Shown here: positions 8,519-16,686 of the stretch, one piece after another
Position numbering within the stretch: position 1 is the stretch's first letter
How the letters are laid out: every line of letters starts with the position of its first letter
From: Lachnospiraceae bacterium
GTDB taxonomy: Bacteria > Bacillota > Clostridia > Lachnospirales > Lachnospiraceae
NCBI GenBank assembly: GCA_022791635.1
Contig: JAAVZL010000013.1
Coordinates: forward strand, 1-64,000
Length of the DNA stretch: 64,000 nucleotides
Reading direction: 5' to 3'
Made by a program: the position numbers and the translations under genes
The notes under the pieces: generated by a model
The model's input: the letters and a program-made list of their open reading frames with translations, nothing else
What the model was told of the DNA's origin: nothing
Databases searched by the model: none

Positions 8519-9202
8519 ATGTCATTGATTCAGGAAATATCAGAAAATATTCAGCTTGGAAAGGCGAAAAATGTCAGGCATCTGGTTTCCCGGGCTTTGG
8601 AGGAAGGAATAGAGCCTCAGCGCATCTTAAACGAAGGTCTTTTGACCGGGATGCTGGCTCTTGGCGATAAATTTAAAATGGATGAGGTTTTTGTGCCGGA
8701 GGTGCTGGTAGCCTCCCGGGCCATGAATGTAGGGCTTACCATATTGGAGAAGCACCTGGTGGACGAGGACGAGCCCTTTGTGGGCAAGGTGGTCTTAGGA
8801 ACCGTCCGGGGAGACTGGCACGATATCGGAAAGCATATGGTATCCATGATGCTGCGAAGTGTGGGCTTTGAGGTAACGGACATCGGCTATGACGCGGATG
8901 CGGAACTTTTCCTGGATACGGCGGAGGAGATTCACGCGGATATTATTTGTATGTCTGCCCTGCTTACGACGACCATGCCCTCCATGGGGGAGGTCATACA
9001 GGCCATGGAAAAGAGAGGAATTCGCAATAAGTACATTGTAATGATAGGGGGCGCTCCGGTTAATGACCAGTTTGCCCGGGAGATTGAAGCAGATATCTAT
9101 ACCTCAGATGCAGTAAGCTGCGCTCAGGCGGCCCGAAAAGCCGTTCTGGAAAAGAAAGGGAAGCATGAAATTCACGAGTCTGCAAGCGGAATTGTCAAAT
9201 GA
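8519..9202 (+). CDS. Corrinoid (B12-binding) methyl carrier protein 1
   Basis: Small corrinoid protein of the MtaC/MtbC/MtvC type that carries a methyl group on cobalt between a substrate methyltransferase and a tetrahydrofolate methyltransferase. Residues 1-85 form the helical B12-binding cap; residues about 88-210 the Rossmann-like B12 domain with the cobalt-ligand motif D99-W-H101-D-I-G104 and the downstream SALLTTTMPSM and GGAPV segments. It is 227 residues, the usual length. The next gene, the corrinoid activator, starts inside its 3' end (38-bp overlap), so the two are tightly coupled. Confidence 0.92.
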   Translation: MSLIQEISENIQLGKAKNVRHLVSRALEEGIEPQRILNEGLLTGMLALGDKFKMDEVFVPEVLVASRAMNVGLTILEKHLVDEDEPFVGKVVLGTVRGDWHDIGKHMVSMMLRSVGFEVTDIGYDADAELFLDTAEEIHADIICMSALLTTTMPSMGEVIQAMEKRGIRNKYIVMIGGAPVNDQFAREIEADIYTSDAVSCAQAARKAVLEKKGKHEIHESASGIVK

Positions 9203-11360
9203 AAAAATTTTGAAAAAATTAAACTGCACCATGGAATCGCCTCTTCATGATGAATTTCTGGAGGAGCTTCTGGAGATCAAGGATAAGGCAAGAGGTCTGC
9301 TTCGCCCCTATGGAGCCATGGCCTTTGGGACGATTCCGAAGCAGATTGCTACGGAGGAATATCCCGAGGGAACAAGGGTGGCCTATGTCATTACCACAGT
9401 GGGCGACGGGATCAGCAAGTATATTGAGGAATATTTTAATGAGGGCGACTATGTAAAGGGAATGCTGGCGGATGCACTGGCAGATATCTATCTCTTTGAG
9501 ATGGAAAAATGCTGGGGGCACGCTCTGATGGAGGAGTGCCGGAAGGCCGGGTGCGGAATTTCCAGGCGTTTGGAGATCCCCCAGGATCTGCCTATGGAGA
9601 CCCAGAGAGCGGCCTTTGAGGCCATCGGGGAGCAGGAGCTTACGGATATGCGCCTTTCGGAAGGATTTATGTTTTATCCGGTGAAGAGTATCTGCCATGT
9701 GTTTTTGCTCAGCAAGGAGGCGGAGCAGTTTGAGATTGACCACAACTGCCGTACCTGCCATAACAGAAGCTGCAATATGCGTCAGATTCAGCCTGTCACG
9801 CTTAAGGTGCATCGGAAGGGCTCCCTTTTTGTTCTGGAAAATATCGGAGATGAGACGATTTTAGATACCCTTCAGAGGGAGTGGCCGGACTATAGCGCCG
9901 TCTGCGGAAAGCGGGGCACCTGCGGAAAGTGCCGGGTTCGTATTCTTCACGGACAGGTGCTGCCATCCCCGGAGGATCGGGATTGTTTTACAGAGGAGGA
10001 GTTGAATGCCGGATGGCGTCTCTCCTGCAAGGCCTATCCCCTTACGGGCTGTGAGCTGGAGGCTTCTTTTGGAGAGGAGGGCTTTGCCGTCCTGACCACA
10101 GGGGAGAAGACGGAGAGGCTTGGGGCTTCGGCGGATGCCAAAGGATATGGGATTGCCGTTGATATGGGGACTACCACCCTGGCGGCGCAGCTGATTGAGC
10201 TGTCAAGCGGCCGCGTTCTTGAAACGGCCGTGTCGGTGAATCATCAGAGAAGCTTTGGGGCGGATGTGATTTCTCGGATTCAGGCCTCCAATACAGGAAA
10301 GAAGGAAGAGCTTCGCCGGCTTATCCGGGAGGATCTGGCACAGCTTATTGAGAGGCTGCTTGCGCAGCAGGAGGGAATCCGGGCGAAGGCTGTCTGCATT
10401 GCCGGAAATACGACCATGGGGCATCTTTTGATGGGATATTCCTGCGAGACTCTGGGAAGACTGCCCTTTGCGCCGGTGAATATTGAGGAGATTGCGGGGA
10501 GCGTCCGGGAAATTCTGGGAAAAGAGGCAGAGCAGGCAGGGCTTTTGGAGGAAGCAGAGGTTCGCCTTCTTCCCGGCATTTCGGCCTTTGTGGGAGCGGA
10601 TATTACGGCAGGGCTTTTGACCTGCGGTTTTGATAAAAGAGAAGAGGTAAGCCTGTTTTTGGATCTGGGAACCAACGGCGAGATGGCTCTTGGAAATAAG
10701 GAGCGGATTTATGCCACCTCTACGGCGGCAGGTCCGGCCTTTGAGGGCGGAAATATTCACTGTGGCTGCGGAAGCATTCCCGGCGCTATCTGCCATGTGA
10801 GGATAGAGGCGGACGGAAATATTAGCACAGAGACCATCGACGGAAAGCCCCCGGTGGGCTTATGCGGAACAGGCCTGGTGGAGGCGGCCGCAGAGCTTCT
10901 TCGAAACGGCTTTTTAGACGAGACCGGAAGGCTTGACAAGGCCTATGCAAAGGAGGGCTTTCCTCTGGCCCGCACAGAGGAGGGAGAGCTTCTTTTGCTG
11001 ACCCAGAAAGATATCCGGGAGCTTCAGCTGGCAAAGGCGGCCGTTCGGGCGGGAATTACCATTCTGACCCACAAGTACGGGATTTGCTGGGAGGATATCC
11101 GCCACGTGTTTCTGGCAGGGGGCTTCGGCTATGGAATGGATCTTAAGAAAGCTGCCCGGATTGGACTTTTGCCGGGAGTCTTGCTTGATAGGGTAGAGGT
11201 AGTGGGAAATACGGCTCTTTCGGGCGCAAAGCTGTATCTGATGGATCCGGAAGCTGTCCGCCGTCTTGGGGCTATCCGCAGGGTGAGCCGGGAGACGGCC
11301 CTGGCCAGGGAACCGGAATTTCAGGATTGCTATGTAGATGCCATGTATTTTGAGGAATGA
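9165..11360 (+). CDS. Reductive activator of corrinoid proteins (RACo-type, fused)
   Basis: ATP-dependent activator that reduces accidentally oxidised Co(II) corrinoid back to Co(I). Parts: an N-terminal domain (about 20-210) resembling the MetH activation domain and ending in a Cys-rich motif CRTCHNRSC (about 194-202); a plant-type [2Fe-2S] ferredoxin domain with CGKRGTCGKC (about 247-256) and a fourth Cys in LSCKAY; and a C-terminal ASKHA ATPase (about 325-731) with VDMGTTTLAAQ and FLDLGTNGEMAL phosphate-binding loops. The start at 9165 has an AAGGGAAG site inside the preceding gene; ATG 9231 is a weaker alternative. The joining of the MetH-activation-like domain to RACo is notable. Confidence 0.88.
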   Translation: MKFTSLQAELSNEKILKKLNCTMESPLHDEFLEELLEIKDKARGLLRPYGAMAFGTIPKQIATEEYPEGTRVAYVITTVGDGISKYIEEYFNEGDYVKGMLADALADIYLFEMEKCWGHALMEECRKAGCGISRRLEIPQDLPMETQRAAFEAIGEQELTDMRLSEGFMFYPVKSICHVFLLSKEAEQFEIDHNCRTCHNRSCNMRQIQPVTLKVHRKGSLFVLENIGDETILDTLQREWPDYSAVCGKRGTCGKCRVRILHGQVLPSPEDRDCFTEEELNAGWRLSCKAYPLTGCELEASFGEEGFAVLTTGEKTERLGASADAKGYGIAVDMGTTTLAAQLIELSSGRVLETAVSVNHQRSFGADVISRIQASNTGKKEELRRLIREDLAQLIERLLAQQEGIRAKAVCIAGNTTMGHLLMGYSCETLGRLPFAPVNIEEIAGSVREILGKEAEQAGLLEEAEVRLLPGISAFVGADITAGLLTCGFDKREEVSLFLDLGTNGEMALGNKERIYATSTAAGPAFEGGNIHCGCGSIPGAICHVRIEADGNISTETIDGKPPVGLCGTGLVEAAAELLRNGFLDETGRLDKAYAKEGFPLARTEEGELLLLTQKDIRELQLAKAAVRAGITILTHKYGICWEDIRHVFLAGGFGYGMDLKKAARIGLLPGVLLDRVEVVGNTALSGAKLYLMDPEAVRRLGAIRRVSRETALAREPEFQDCYVDAMYFEE

Positions 11361-11410
11361 TCATACGGAGGGTTTGCATGCGGCCTTTTGTATATCAGAT
11401 AAATAGGTTT

Positions 11411-11438
11411 GTAGCAGCTTTCTTAAGAGAGCTGTTAC
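11411..11438 (+). other. Intercistronic hairpin before the PTS IIC gene
   Basis: GTAGCAGCTTTC (11411-11422) and GAGAGCTGTTAC (11427-11438) form a 12-bp stem with a TTAA loop and two G-U pairs. No T-tract follows, so it is more likely a processing or stability stem than a terminator. It lies in the 117-bp gap after the activator gene. Confidence 0.45.
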
Positions 11439-11477
11439 GCAGTTTACTCATGAACAGAAGAGAAAGAGAGGGAATGT

Positions 11478-12827
11478 ATGGATTATATTCTTGACCTGTT
11501 GTTAAAACAGATTTTTGGTCAGCCGTTCTTGCTGCTGGCAATTGTAGTATTTATCGGTTATATCGCAATGAAACAGACCGTCGGCAAAGCCATCATCGGG
11601 GCCTTCAAGGCTTCCATCGGTATTCTCGTAATGGGAATGGGCTCCGGCGCTCTGATTGCTAATTTTGGCAAGCTTTTGACAGCCCTTCAGAATGCAACAG
11701 GCATTCAGGGAGCAGGACTTAACACCTACCCCACCATGACGGCCAGCTATGAGAAGATGGACGCCATCTTGGGAGAGGGAACAGGCGCAACCTGGGGAAT
11801 CTATGTGCTTTTGGTAGCCTTTTTGATGAATCTGGTATTGGTAGCTCTGCGGAAATGGACCAAGATCCGTGCGGTGTACCTGACCGGAAACGCCATGATT
11901 GTACAGTGCGGAATCAGTACCTACATTGTGTGGAGATTCCTGGGAACCGGCATGGTGCCCACCGTGCTGATTGCTTCTCTGATTACGGCTCTTTACTGGG
12001 GCATCTGCTCCACGGCCCTGATTAAGCCCACCAAGGTGATCACCGGCGGCGCGGATCTGACGGTTGCCCATCAGCAGATGTTTATGAGCTATGTGGCCTA
12101 CAAGGTGGCTCCCAAGCTTGGAAATCCTGAGGATGACATTGAGAAGAAGAAAATGCCCAAGTCCTTGAACTTCCTTCAGGACAGCGTTCTGGCTACCCTG
12201 CTGGTTATGTTGATTTCCACGGCAGTGATTATGCTGGTGATTGGGAAGGACGGCGTGGACTGGTTAAGAAGCGCAGACGGCTTCAACCAGGGCGGCTATA
12301 AGAACTTTATTGTGTTCCTTTTGTGGATTTCCATCACCCTGACCGCCAATATCTGGGTTCTGCTGGCAGGCGTGCGTATGTTTGTGGGAGAGCTTATGAT
12401 GTCCTTTAAGGGAATCTCCGAAAAGCTTCTGCCCGGCGCAGTGGCAGGCGTGGACTGTGCGGCAATCTTCGGCTTTGCGCCTAAGTCCGTGGTTCTGGGA
12501 CTCATTTGCGGCGCTATCGGACAGATTTTGGGCCTTGTGCTGCTGTTGGTATTCAAGAGTCCCATTTTTCTGGTGCCAGGCTTTATCCCGTTGTTCTTTG
12601 ACAATGCCACGGTAGCTATTTTTGCCAATAAGTTCGGAGGCTATAAGGCGGCAGCAGGAATCTGCGTGGTCAATGGCTTGATACAAATTCTCGGTTCTAT
12701 GCTGGCAGTATCCATGATGGAGCTGACCTGGTGGCAGGGAAGCGCCGACTATGCCACTGTCTGGGTAGGAATCATTGCAATCTTTAAGCTCATCGGCTCT
12801 GCGCTGGGAATTCCGGTGGCAGGTTAG
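11478..12827 (+). CDS. PTS EIIC, ascorbate (SgaT/UlaA) family
   Basis: Polytopic membrane permease of 449 residues with about ten to twelve hydrophobic segments. The KAIIGAFKASIGILVMGMGS segment, the TYPTMTASYE region and the GFIPLFFDNATVAIFANKFGG region fit the SgaT/UlaA L-ascorbate-type EIIC. This family usually works with separate EIIA and EIIB; an EIIB follows at 12924 but no EIIA of this class is in the window. Its setting inside a corrinoid methyltransferase operon suggests that the imported compound is a methylated sugar acid or related polyol rather than plain ascorbate. Confidence 0.88.
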   Translation: MDYILDLLLKQIFGQPFLLLAIVVFIGYIAMKQTVGKAIIGAFKASIGILVMGMGSGALIANFGKLLTALQNATGIQGAGLNTYPTMTASYEKMDAILGEGTGATWGIYVLLVAFLMNLVLVALRKWTKIRAVYLTGNAMIVQCGISTYIVWRFLGTGMVPTVLIASLITALYWGICSTALIKPTKVITGGADLTVAHQQMFMSYVAYKVAPKLGNPEDDIEKKKMPKSLNFLQDSVLATLLVMLISTAVIMLVIGKDGVDWLRSADGFNQGGYKNFIVFLLWISITLTANIWVLLAGVRMFVGELMMSFKGISEKLLPGAVAGVDCAAIFGFAPKSVVLGLICGAIGQILGLVLLLVFKSPIFLVPGFIPLFFDNATVAIFANKFGGYKAAAGICVVNGLIQILGSMLAVSMMELTWWQGSADYATVWVGIIAIFKLIGSALGIPVAG

Positions 12828-12853
12828 CTGAAGCAGCAGTTTGAAACAGATAA

Positions 12854-12885
12854 GGCTTTGGGTGGGAAGAATCCTGCCCAAAGCC
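12854..12885 (+). other. Intercistronic hairpin between IIC and IIB
   Basis: GGCTTTGGG (12854-12862) pairs with CCCAAAGCC (12877-12885) around a 14-base loop. No T-tract follows. It may protect or process the mRNA end between the two PTS subunits. Confidence 0.5.
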
Positions 12886-12923
12886 AGATGAAAATAATGA
12901 TATAAGAAAGGAAGGAGAGCTTT

Positions 12924-13223
12924 ATGTTAAATCTTTTATGTGTATGCCACAACGGCATGGGAACCAGTATGCTTTTGAAAATCAATGTCACCAACATCTG
13001 CAATGAGAACGGAATCAGCGCCACCGTGGAGGCCTGTGCCCACGGAGAGGCCATGAGTTTTCTGATGAACACGGATATCGTGCTCACCAGCCCGGAGATC
13101 GTGGAATTTCTGCCGGCTACGGATGCGAAGATCATTGCAACCACCAACCTGATGGATAAGGCCGAGGTGACGAGACTGCTGGTAGATGCGGTGAAAGAGC
13201 ATTTCCCGAATGAGATTTCGTAA
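12924..13223 (+). CDS. PTS EIIB, ascorbate/lactose-type
   Basis: Small cytoplasmic EIIB of 99 residues with the P-loop-like motif CHNGMGTS; Cys8 is the expected phosphocysteine. It follows the SgaT-like EIIC by 96 bp with a strong AAGGAAGGAG site and must be its partner. Phosphorylation requires an EIIA of the same class encoded elsewhere, or an EIIA borrowed from another system. Confidence 0.9.
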   Translation: MLNLLCVCHNGMGTSMLLKINVTNICNENGISATVEACAHGEAMSFLMNTDIVLTSPEIVEFLPATDAKIIATTNLMDKAEVTRLLVDAVKEHFPNEIS

Positions 13224-13237
13224 GGGGGACGGGGAAT

Positions 13238-14272
13238 ATGACCAGTTATGAGATTATGAAGGCCAATATTCATTTTCAGAATCCGGATCGAATCGGACTG
13301 CGCTTTGACCGGATCGCGGGAAAGGGCGATGTGTGCCGGATCTTTGTGCTTCCTCCCAAGGACAAGCGGGACAGCAGCAAGACCTACAGCGTGTCCAAGA
13401 AGGTGCGCCCCGGGGACAATGAGTACGATGAGTGGGGCTGCCTGTGGAGAAGCGACGGAAAAGGCTCTAATATGGGAGAGCCCTGCAATATCGCTCTGGA
13501 GGATCTGGAAGAGGATCTTGCGGATTTTGCATTTCCGGACCCTAAGGCAGAGGGACGCTTTGACGGTCTGGAGGAGGCGTTAAAGGAAGCCGAGGAGAAA
13601 GAGCTTTATGTGCAGCTTAACAGCCCTCAGTGTATTTTTGAGCGGATGCATTTCCTTCACGGCTTTGAGGATACCCTCTGTGATATTATTGAGCTGCCGG
13701 ATGAGACGGCAGAGCTGGCAGAGAAGCTGGCAGATTATCAGATTGGCATCATTGAGGAGGCTTATCGACTGGGAAAGGGAAGAATCCATTGCTACGATAC
13801 CACAGATGACTGGGGAACCCAGCAGGCGCTGATGATTTCTCCCAAGAAATTCCGGGAGATCTTTAAGCCGCAGTACAAGCGGATCTTTGACAAGGCCCAT
13901 GAATGCGGCATGGACATCCGCTTCCATACGGATGGGAAGATTAACGATATTTTAGAGGACTTGATTGAGCTGGGTGTGGATATCATCAACATTCATCAGC
14001 CGAATCTGGTGGGAATCGACGAGATTTCCAAGATTGCTCAGGGGCGTATCTGCTTTGAGGTGTCTGTGGATATCCAGACCACACTGCCGACCGGAGACAA
14101 AGAGCGGATCGAAAAGGAAGCCAAGGAGCTGATTGAAAAGTGGGGAACCAGAAAGGGCGGCTTCATCGGCGTGGAGTACGGCTATCTGGATGCCATTGGA
14201 ACAACGAAGGAAAGTATGCTTTTCGAGCTGGAATGCTTTGAGAAGTATGGGACTTATAAAGAGCAGGGATGA
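13238..14272 (+). CDS. UroD-family corrinoid methyltransferase 1
   Basis: Member of the uroporphyrinogen decarboxylase superfamily (344 residues), in the branch that transfers methyl groups to or from corrinoid proteins (MtaA, MtbA, MtvB-like) rather than making haem. Supporting this is the neighbourhood: corrinoid proteins on both sides, an activator and a pterin-binding methyltransferase. The loop that carries the zinc-binding HxC motif in MtaA/MtbA reads FHTDGKI here, so the Cys is absent; this is compatible with ether-cleaving relatives. It probably takes the methyl group off the substrate. Its stop overlaps the next start (ATGA). Confidence 0.82.
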   Translation: MTSYEIMKANIHFQNPDRIGLRFDRIAGKGDVCRIFVLPPKDKRDSSKTYSVSKKVRPGDNEYDEWGCLWRSDGKGSNMGEPCNIALEDLEEDLADFAFPDPKAEGRFDGLEEALKEAEEKELYVQLNSPQCIFERMHFLHGFEDTLCDIIELPDETAELAEKLADYQIGIIEEAYRLGKGRIHCYDTTDDWGTQQALMISPKKFREIFKPQYKRIFDKAHECGMDIRFHTDGKINDILEDLIELGVDIINIHQPNLVGIDEISKIAQGRICFEVSVDIQTTLPTGDKERIEKEAKELIEKWGTRKGGFIGVEYGYLDAIGTTKESMLFELECFEKYGTYKEQG

Positions 14273-14742
14273 TTATGACATTGTTTAACTATGCGCTTTG
14301 TATCCTGGCCCTTGCGGCGCTGGGAGCAGAGGCTTATCTGGTGATGAAGCGCAACCGGACTATTGCGGTGAAGGGAAAGGATGACTTTTTTACCCTTTGC
14401 CTGGTGATGCTTTTTGCCATGCTGCTTCTTCGGCCAAGTGTAGAGGCGGATCTGGTAGAGAGTCTTCGCAATACGCTGATTTTGATGGCGCTGTTTTTTT
14501 CCATGGGGGTGAAGCGGGGGATCAGTGTGCGGGGAATCGAGAAGCTGGGCTATGTGATCCCCTGGGAGCGCATTGAGGCAATTCAGGTTGCGCCCTACCA
14601 GATGAATAAGCTGATGCTGCTGTGTACGGCAGGGAAGCGCAGCTATAAGCTGTTCTTCCCCAAGTACCGGATCAAGGAGCTGGTTTTTGAGATACAGAAA
14701 TATTATCCCAAAGTGTTGCTTGAGGAATCTTTGAAGGTATAG
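14269..14742 (+). CDS. Small two-TM membrane protein, DUF5673-like
   Basis: Protein of 157 residues with hydrophobic segments near residues 4-24 and about 42-85, then a basic soluble part with IPWERIEAIQ and KRSYKLFFPK, resembling DUF5673/PH-like membrane-anchored proteins. It is translationally coupled to the UroD gene (4-bp overlap) and followed directly by the pterin methyltransferase, so it is part of the operon. No function is known; an association of the soluble enzymes or transporter with the membrane is only a guess. Confidence 0.7.
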   Translation: MIMTLFNYALCILALAALGAEAYLVMKRNRTIAVKGKDDFFTLCLVMLFAMLLLRPSVEADLVESLRNTLILMALFFSMGVKRGISVRGIEKLGYVIPWERIEAIQVAPYQMNKLMLLCTAGKRSYKLFFPKYRIKELVFEIQKYYPKVLLEESLKV

Positions 14743-14751
14743 GTGAACAAT

Positions 14752-15585
14752 ATGATTATTATCGGCGAAAAGCTGAACGGAACCATTCCCTCCATGGCCA
14801 AGGCGATTGCCAACCGGGACGAGGAATGGATTAAGGAAATTGCCCGCAAGGAGGCGGATGCGGGAGCTGACTTTATCGATGTGTGCGCGTCGGTGGAGGT
14901 TGGCGAGGTGGAGACCCTCCACTGGATGATTGATTTGGTGCAGAGCGTGACCAGTGTGCCCATCTGCATTGACAGCCCAAGCACCGAGGTGCTGGCTCAG
15001 GCCTATGGATTTTGCAAGAAGCCGGGAATGTTCAACTCCGTGTCTATGGAGAGCAAGAAGCAGATTGACGGAATCTTTAAGATTATGGCGGAGAATCCGG
15101 GCTGGGAAGTGATTGCCATGCTCTGCGACGATACGGGAATTCCTAAGTCTGCGGCAGACCGTCTGCGTGTGTTTGAGGCGATTATGGAAAAGGCAAAGGA
15201 GTACGGAATCGATCCCTCCAGAATCCACATCGATCCCATCATTGAGGCGGCGGCCCTTATGGATCCGGATCGGGAGGACGGACCGGGAATTGCCATCAAT
15301 ACCAAGGTTATCCGGGCCATTCGCAAGGCTTATCCTACGATTCATATTACGTCGGCCATCAGCAATATTTCCCACGGTCTGCCTGCCAGAAAGTTTATGA
15401 ACTATGCGTTCACGGCGTTGGTTCTGGAGGCAGGGCTGGACAGCGGAATCTTAGATCCCCTCAATGAGGGAATGCTGGGCGTGATTTACGCGGCAGAGGC
15501 GCTTCTGGGCCTTGACGAGGACGGATATTGTATGGAGTATATTGAGGCCTACAAGGACGGACTGTTTGGGAAACCTAAAAAATAA
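14752..15585 (+). CDS. Methyltetrahydrofolate:corrinoid methyltransferase (pterin-binding)
   Basis: TIM-barrel pterin-binding protein of 277 residues, related to dihydropteroate synthase, AcsE and the MT II enzymes of O-demethylase systems. Motifs include the N-terminal MIIIGEKLNGTIPSMAKAI, GADFIDVCAS, PICIDSPS and HITSAISNISHGLPAR. Expected role: moves the methyl group from the methylated corrinoid protein to tetrahydrofolate, feeding the Wood-Ljungdahl or one-carbon pool. ATG 14752 is preferred because AGGTGA lies 5 bases upstream and the family begins MIIIGE; GTG 14743 is an alternative. Confidence 0.9.
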   Translation: MIIIGEKLNGTIPSMAKAIANRDEEWIKEIARKEADAGADFIDVCASVEVGEVETLHWMIDLVQSVTSVPICIDSPSTEVLAQAYGFCKKPGMFNSVSMESKKQIDGIFKIMAENPGWEVIAMLCDDTGIPKSAADRLRVFEAIMEKAKEYGIDPSRIHIDPIIEAAALMDPDREDGPGIAINTKVIRAIRKAYPTIHITSAISNISHGLPARKFMNYAFTALVLEAGLDSGILDPLNEGMLGVIYAAEALLGLDEDGYCMEYIEAYKDGLFGKPKK

Positions 15586-15595
15586 CTTGTAATCA

Positions 15596-15699
15596 GCAGC
15601 ATCCCCGAAGCGCATAGAACAATTTACGAACGAATGCTTTATCGGTCGGAAATTGTTCTTGACAAAGATGTGCTGAGAGGGATGCTGCGGAACTGGAAT
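15596..15699 (+). other. Stem-loop element 1 of a tandem pair
   Basis: Nested helices: P1 15596-15605/15679-15688 (10 bp, perfect), P2 15609-15615/15668-15674 (7 bp, one G-U), P3 15616-15625/15650-15659 (10 bp, perfect). P2 and P3 are contiguous on the 5' side and separated by an 8-base bulge (TGACAAAG) on the 3' side. The element ends with GGAACTGGAAT (15689-15699), which element 2 shares. The wobble pair is G-U only on the plus strand. Not matched to a known family. Confidence 0.7.
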
Positions 15700-15701
15700 C
15701 A

Positions 15702-15804
15702 GTAATATCCTGGCAATGCACAAATCGATTTCCAGACAGAAGCTTTTATGGCTGGAAATTGATTTCCATAAAAGTGTATTGACAGGATATTACGGAACTG
15801 GAAT
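15702..15804 (+). other. Stem-loop element 2 of a tandem pair
   Basis: Same plan as element 1 with different bases: P1 15702-15712/15783-15793 (11 bp, perfect), P2 15715-15721/15774-15780 (7 bp, one G-U), P3 15722-15735/15752-15765 (14 bp, one G-U), again with an 8-base 3' bulge (CCATAAAA) and no 5' gap between P2 and P3. It ends in the shared GGAACTGGAAT (15794-15804), which abuts the AGGAGG ribosome binding site of the corrinoid gene at 15820. Confidence 0.7.
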
Positions 15805-15819
15805 AGGAGGGTATTCATT

Positions 15820-16464
15820 ATGAGACCAGAAATTGAAGAAGTAAAAGAATTGGTAGTAAAGGGAAGTGCAAGAAAGGTTGGAAAGGCGGTGCAGGCGGCC
15901 CTGGATGCAGGCTGTGACGCCTCCGAGATTTTGAATCAGGGCATGGTGGAGGCCATGTCTGAGGTTGGAGATCAGTTTACCAAGAATGAGATTTTTGTAT
16001 CTGAGATGCTGGTGGCGGCCAGAGCTATGAAGAAGGGCGTGGAGGTACTGCAGCCTCATCTGGCAGCAGGCTCTACAGGCGCTCTGGGCAAGGTGATCAT
16101 TGCCACTGTGAAGAACGATCTTCACGACATCGGAAAGAACCTGGTGGCTATGATGATCGAGAGCGCCGGATTCCAGGTGCTGGATCTGGGCATTGACGTG
16201 CCCATTGCCAAGATTATTGAGTGCTATCGGGAGAACCCGGATACCAAGATCATTGCTCTGTCCGCTCTTCTGACCACTACCATGCCGGATCTGAGAGAGA
16301 CGGTGGATGCCTTGAACAAGGAAGACTTCCGCAGTGATGTCAAGATCATGGTAGGCGGCGCGCCCATTACCCAGGCCTTTGCAGATGAGATTGGGGCAGA
16401 CGGCTACTCCGCAGACGCGGCAGGCGCGGCTATCCTGGCGAAGGAGCTGGCGGCAGCTTCATAG
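15820..16464 (+). CDS. Corrinoid (B12-binding) methyl carrier protein 2
   Basis: Second corrinoid protein of the cluster, 214 residues, with a helical cap domain (1-85) and a B12 domain containing D100-L-H102-D-I-G105, SALLTTTMPDL and VGGAPIT. It is clearly related to but distinct from protein 1 (different cap sequence). It is the last gene of the unit and is followed by a terminator. Two carriers with two UroD-family methyltransferases suggest either two substrates or a division between substrate-side and folate-side partners. Confidence 0.92.
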   Translation: MRPEIEEVKELVVKGSARKVGKAVQAALDAGCDASEILNQGMVEAMSEVGDQFTKNEIFVSEMLVAARAMKKGVEVLQPHLAAGSTGALGKVIIATVKNDLHDIGKNLVAMMIESAGFQVLDLGIDVPIAKIIECYRENPDTKIIALSALLTTTMPDLRETVDALNKEDFRSDVKIMVGGAPITQAFADEIGADGYSADAAGAAILAKELAAAS

Positions 16465-16490
16465 GAAGTGGATAAGTAGTTCTGATATCA

Positions 16491-16537
16491 AAAACGGGTC
16501 GATATTGTCTGAAAAGATGATTTCGACCCGTTTTTTT
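16491..16537 (+). terminator. Terminator after corrinoid gene 2
   Basis: AAAACGGGTCGA (16491-16502) pairs with TCGACCCGTTTT (16523-16534) and runs into seven T residues. It is a strong Rho-independent terminator closing the first methyltransferase unit, 27 bases after the stop codon. Confidence 0.92.
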
Positions 16538-16622
16538 CTGCTGAAATATGGGAAATACAGAAAAAATAGTCCCATAAATCCCCATTTTCATAAAAAATGT
16601 ACTTAAATTCTGAAAATTTCTC

Positions 16623-16651
16623 TTGACATCGTTCGACAACAAAAGTATACT
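16623..16651 (+). promoter_or_regulatory. Sigma-70 promoter of the ABC transporter unit
   Basis: TTGACA (16623-16628), a 17-base spacer and TATACT (16646-16651) form a near-consensus housekeeping promoter. It is 126 bases before the binding-protein start, directly after the terminator at 16491, and marks a separate transcription unit. An AGTATACT palindrome overlaps the -10 box. Confidence 0.85.
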
Positions 16652-16686
16652 AAAAAATAAATAATAGTATATTATAAATGCAAAAA

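Noticed and set aside
14254..15375. A 373-codon minus-strand frame.
   Set aside because: Antisense to the membrane protein and pterin methyltransferase genes, which have clear families; His/Arg/Leu-rich composition is typical of a shadow frame.
15596..15804. Guanidine-II or tandem glycine riboswitch as an explanation for the paired elements.
   Set aside because: The hairpin loops lack ACGR tetraloops, and the glycine aptamer core is absent.
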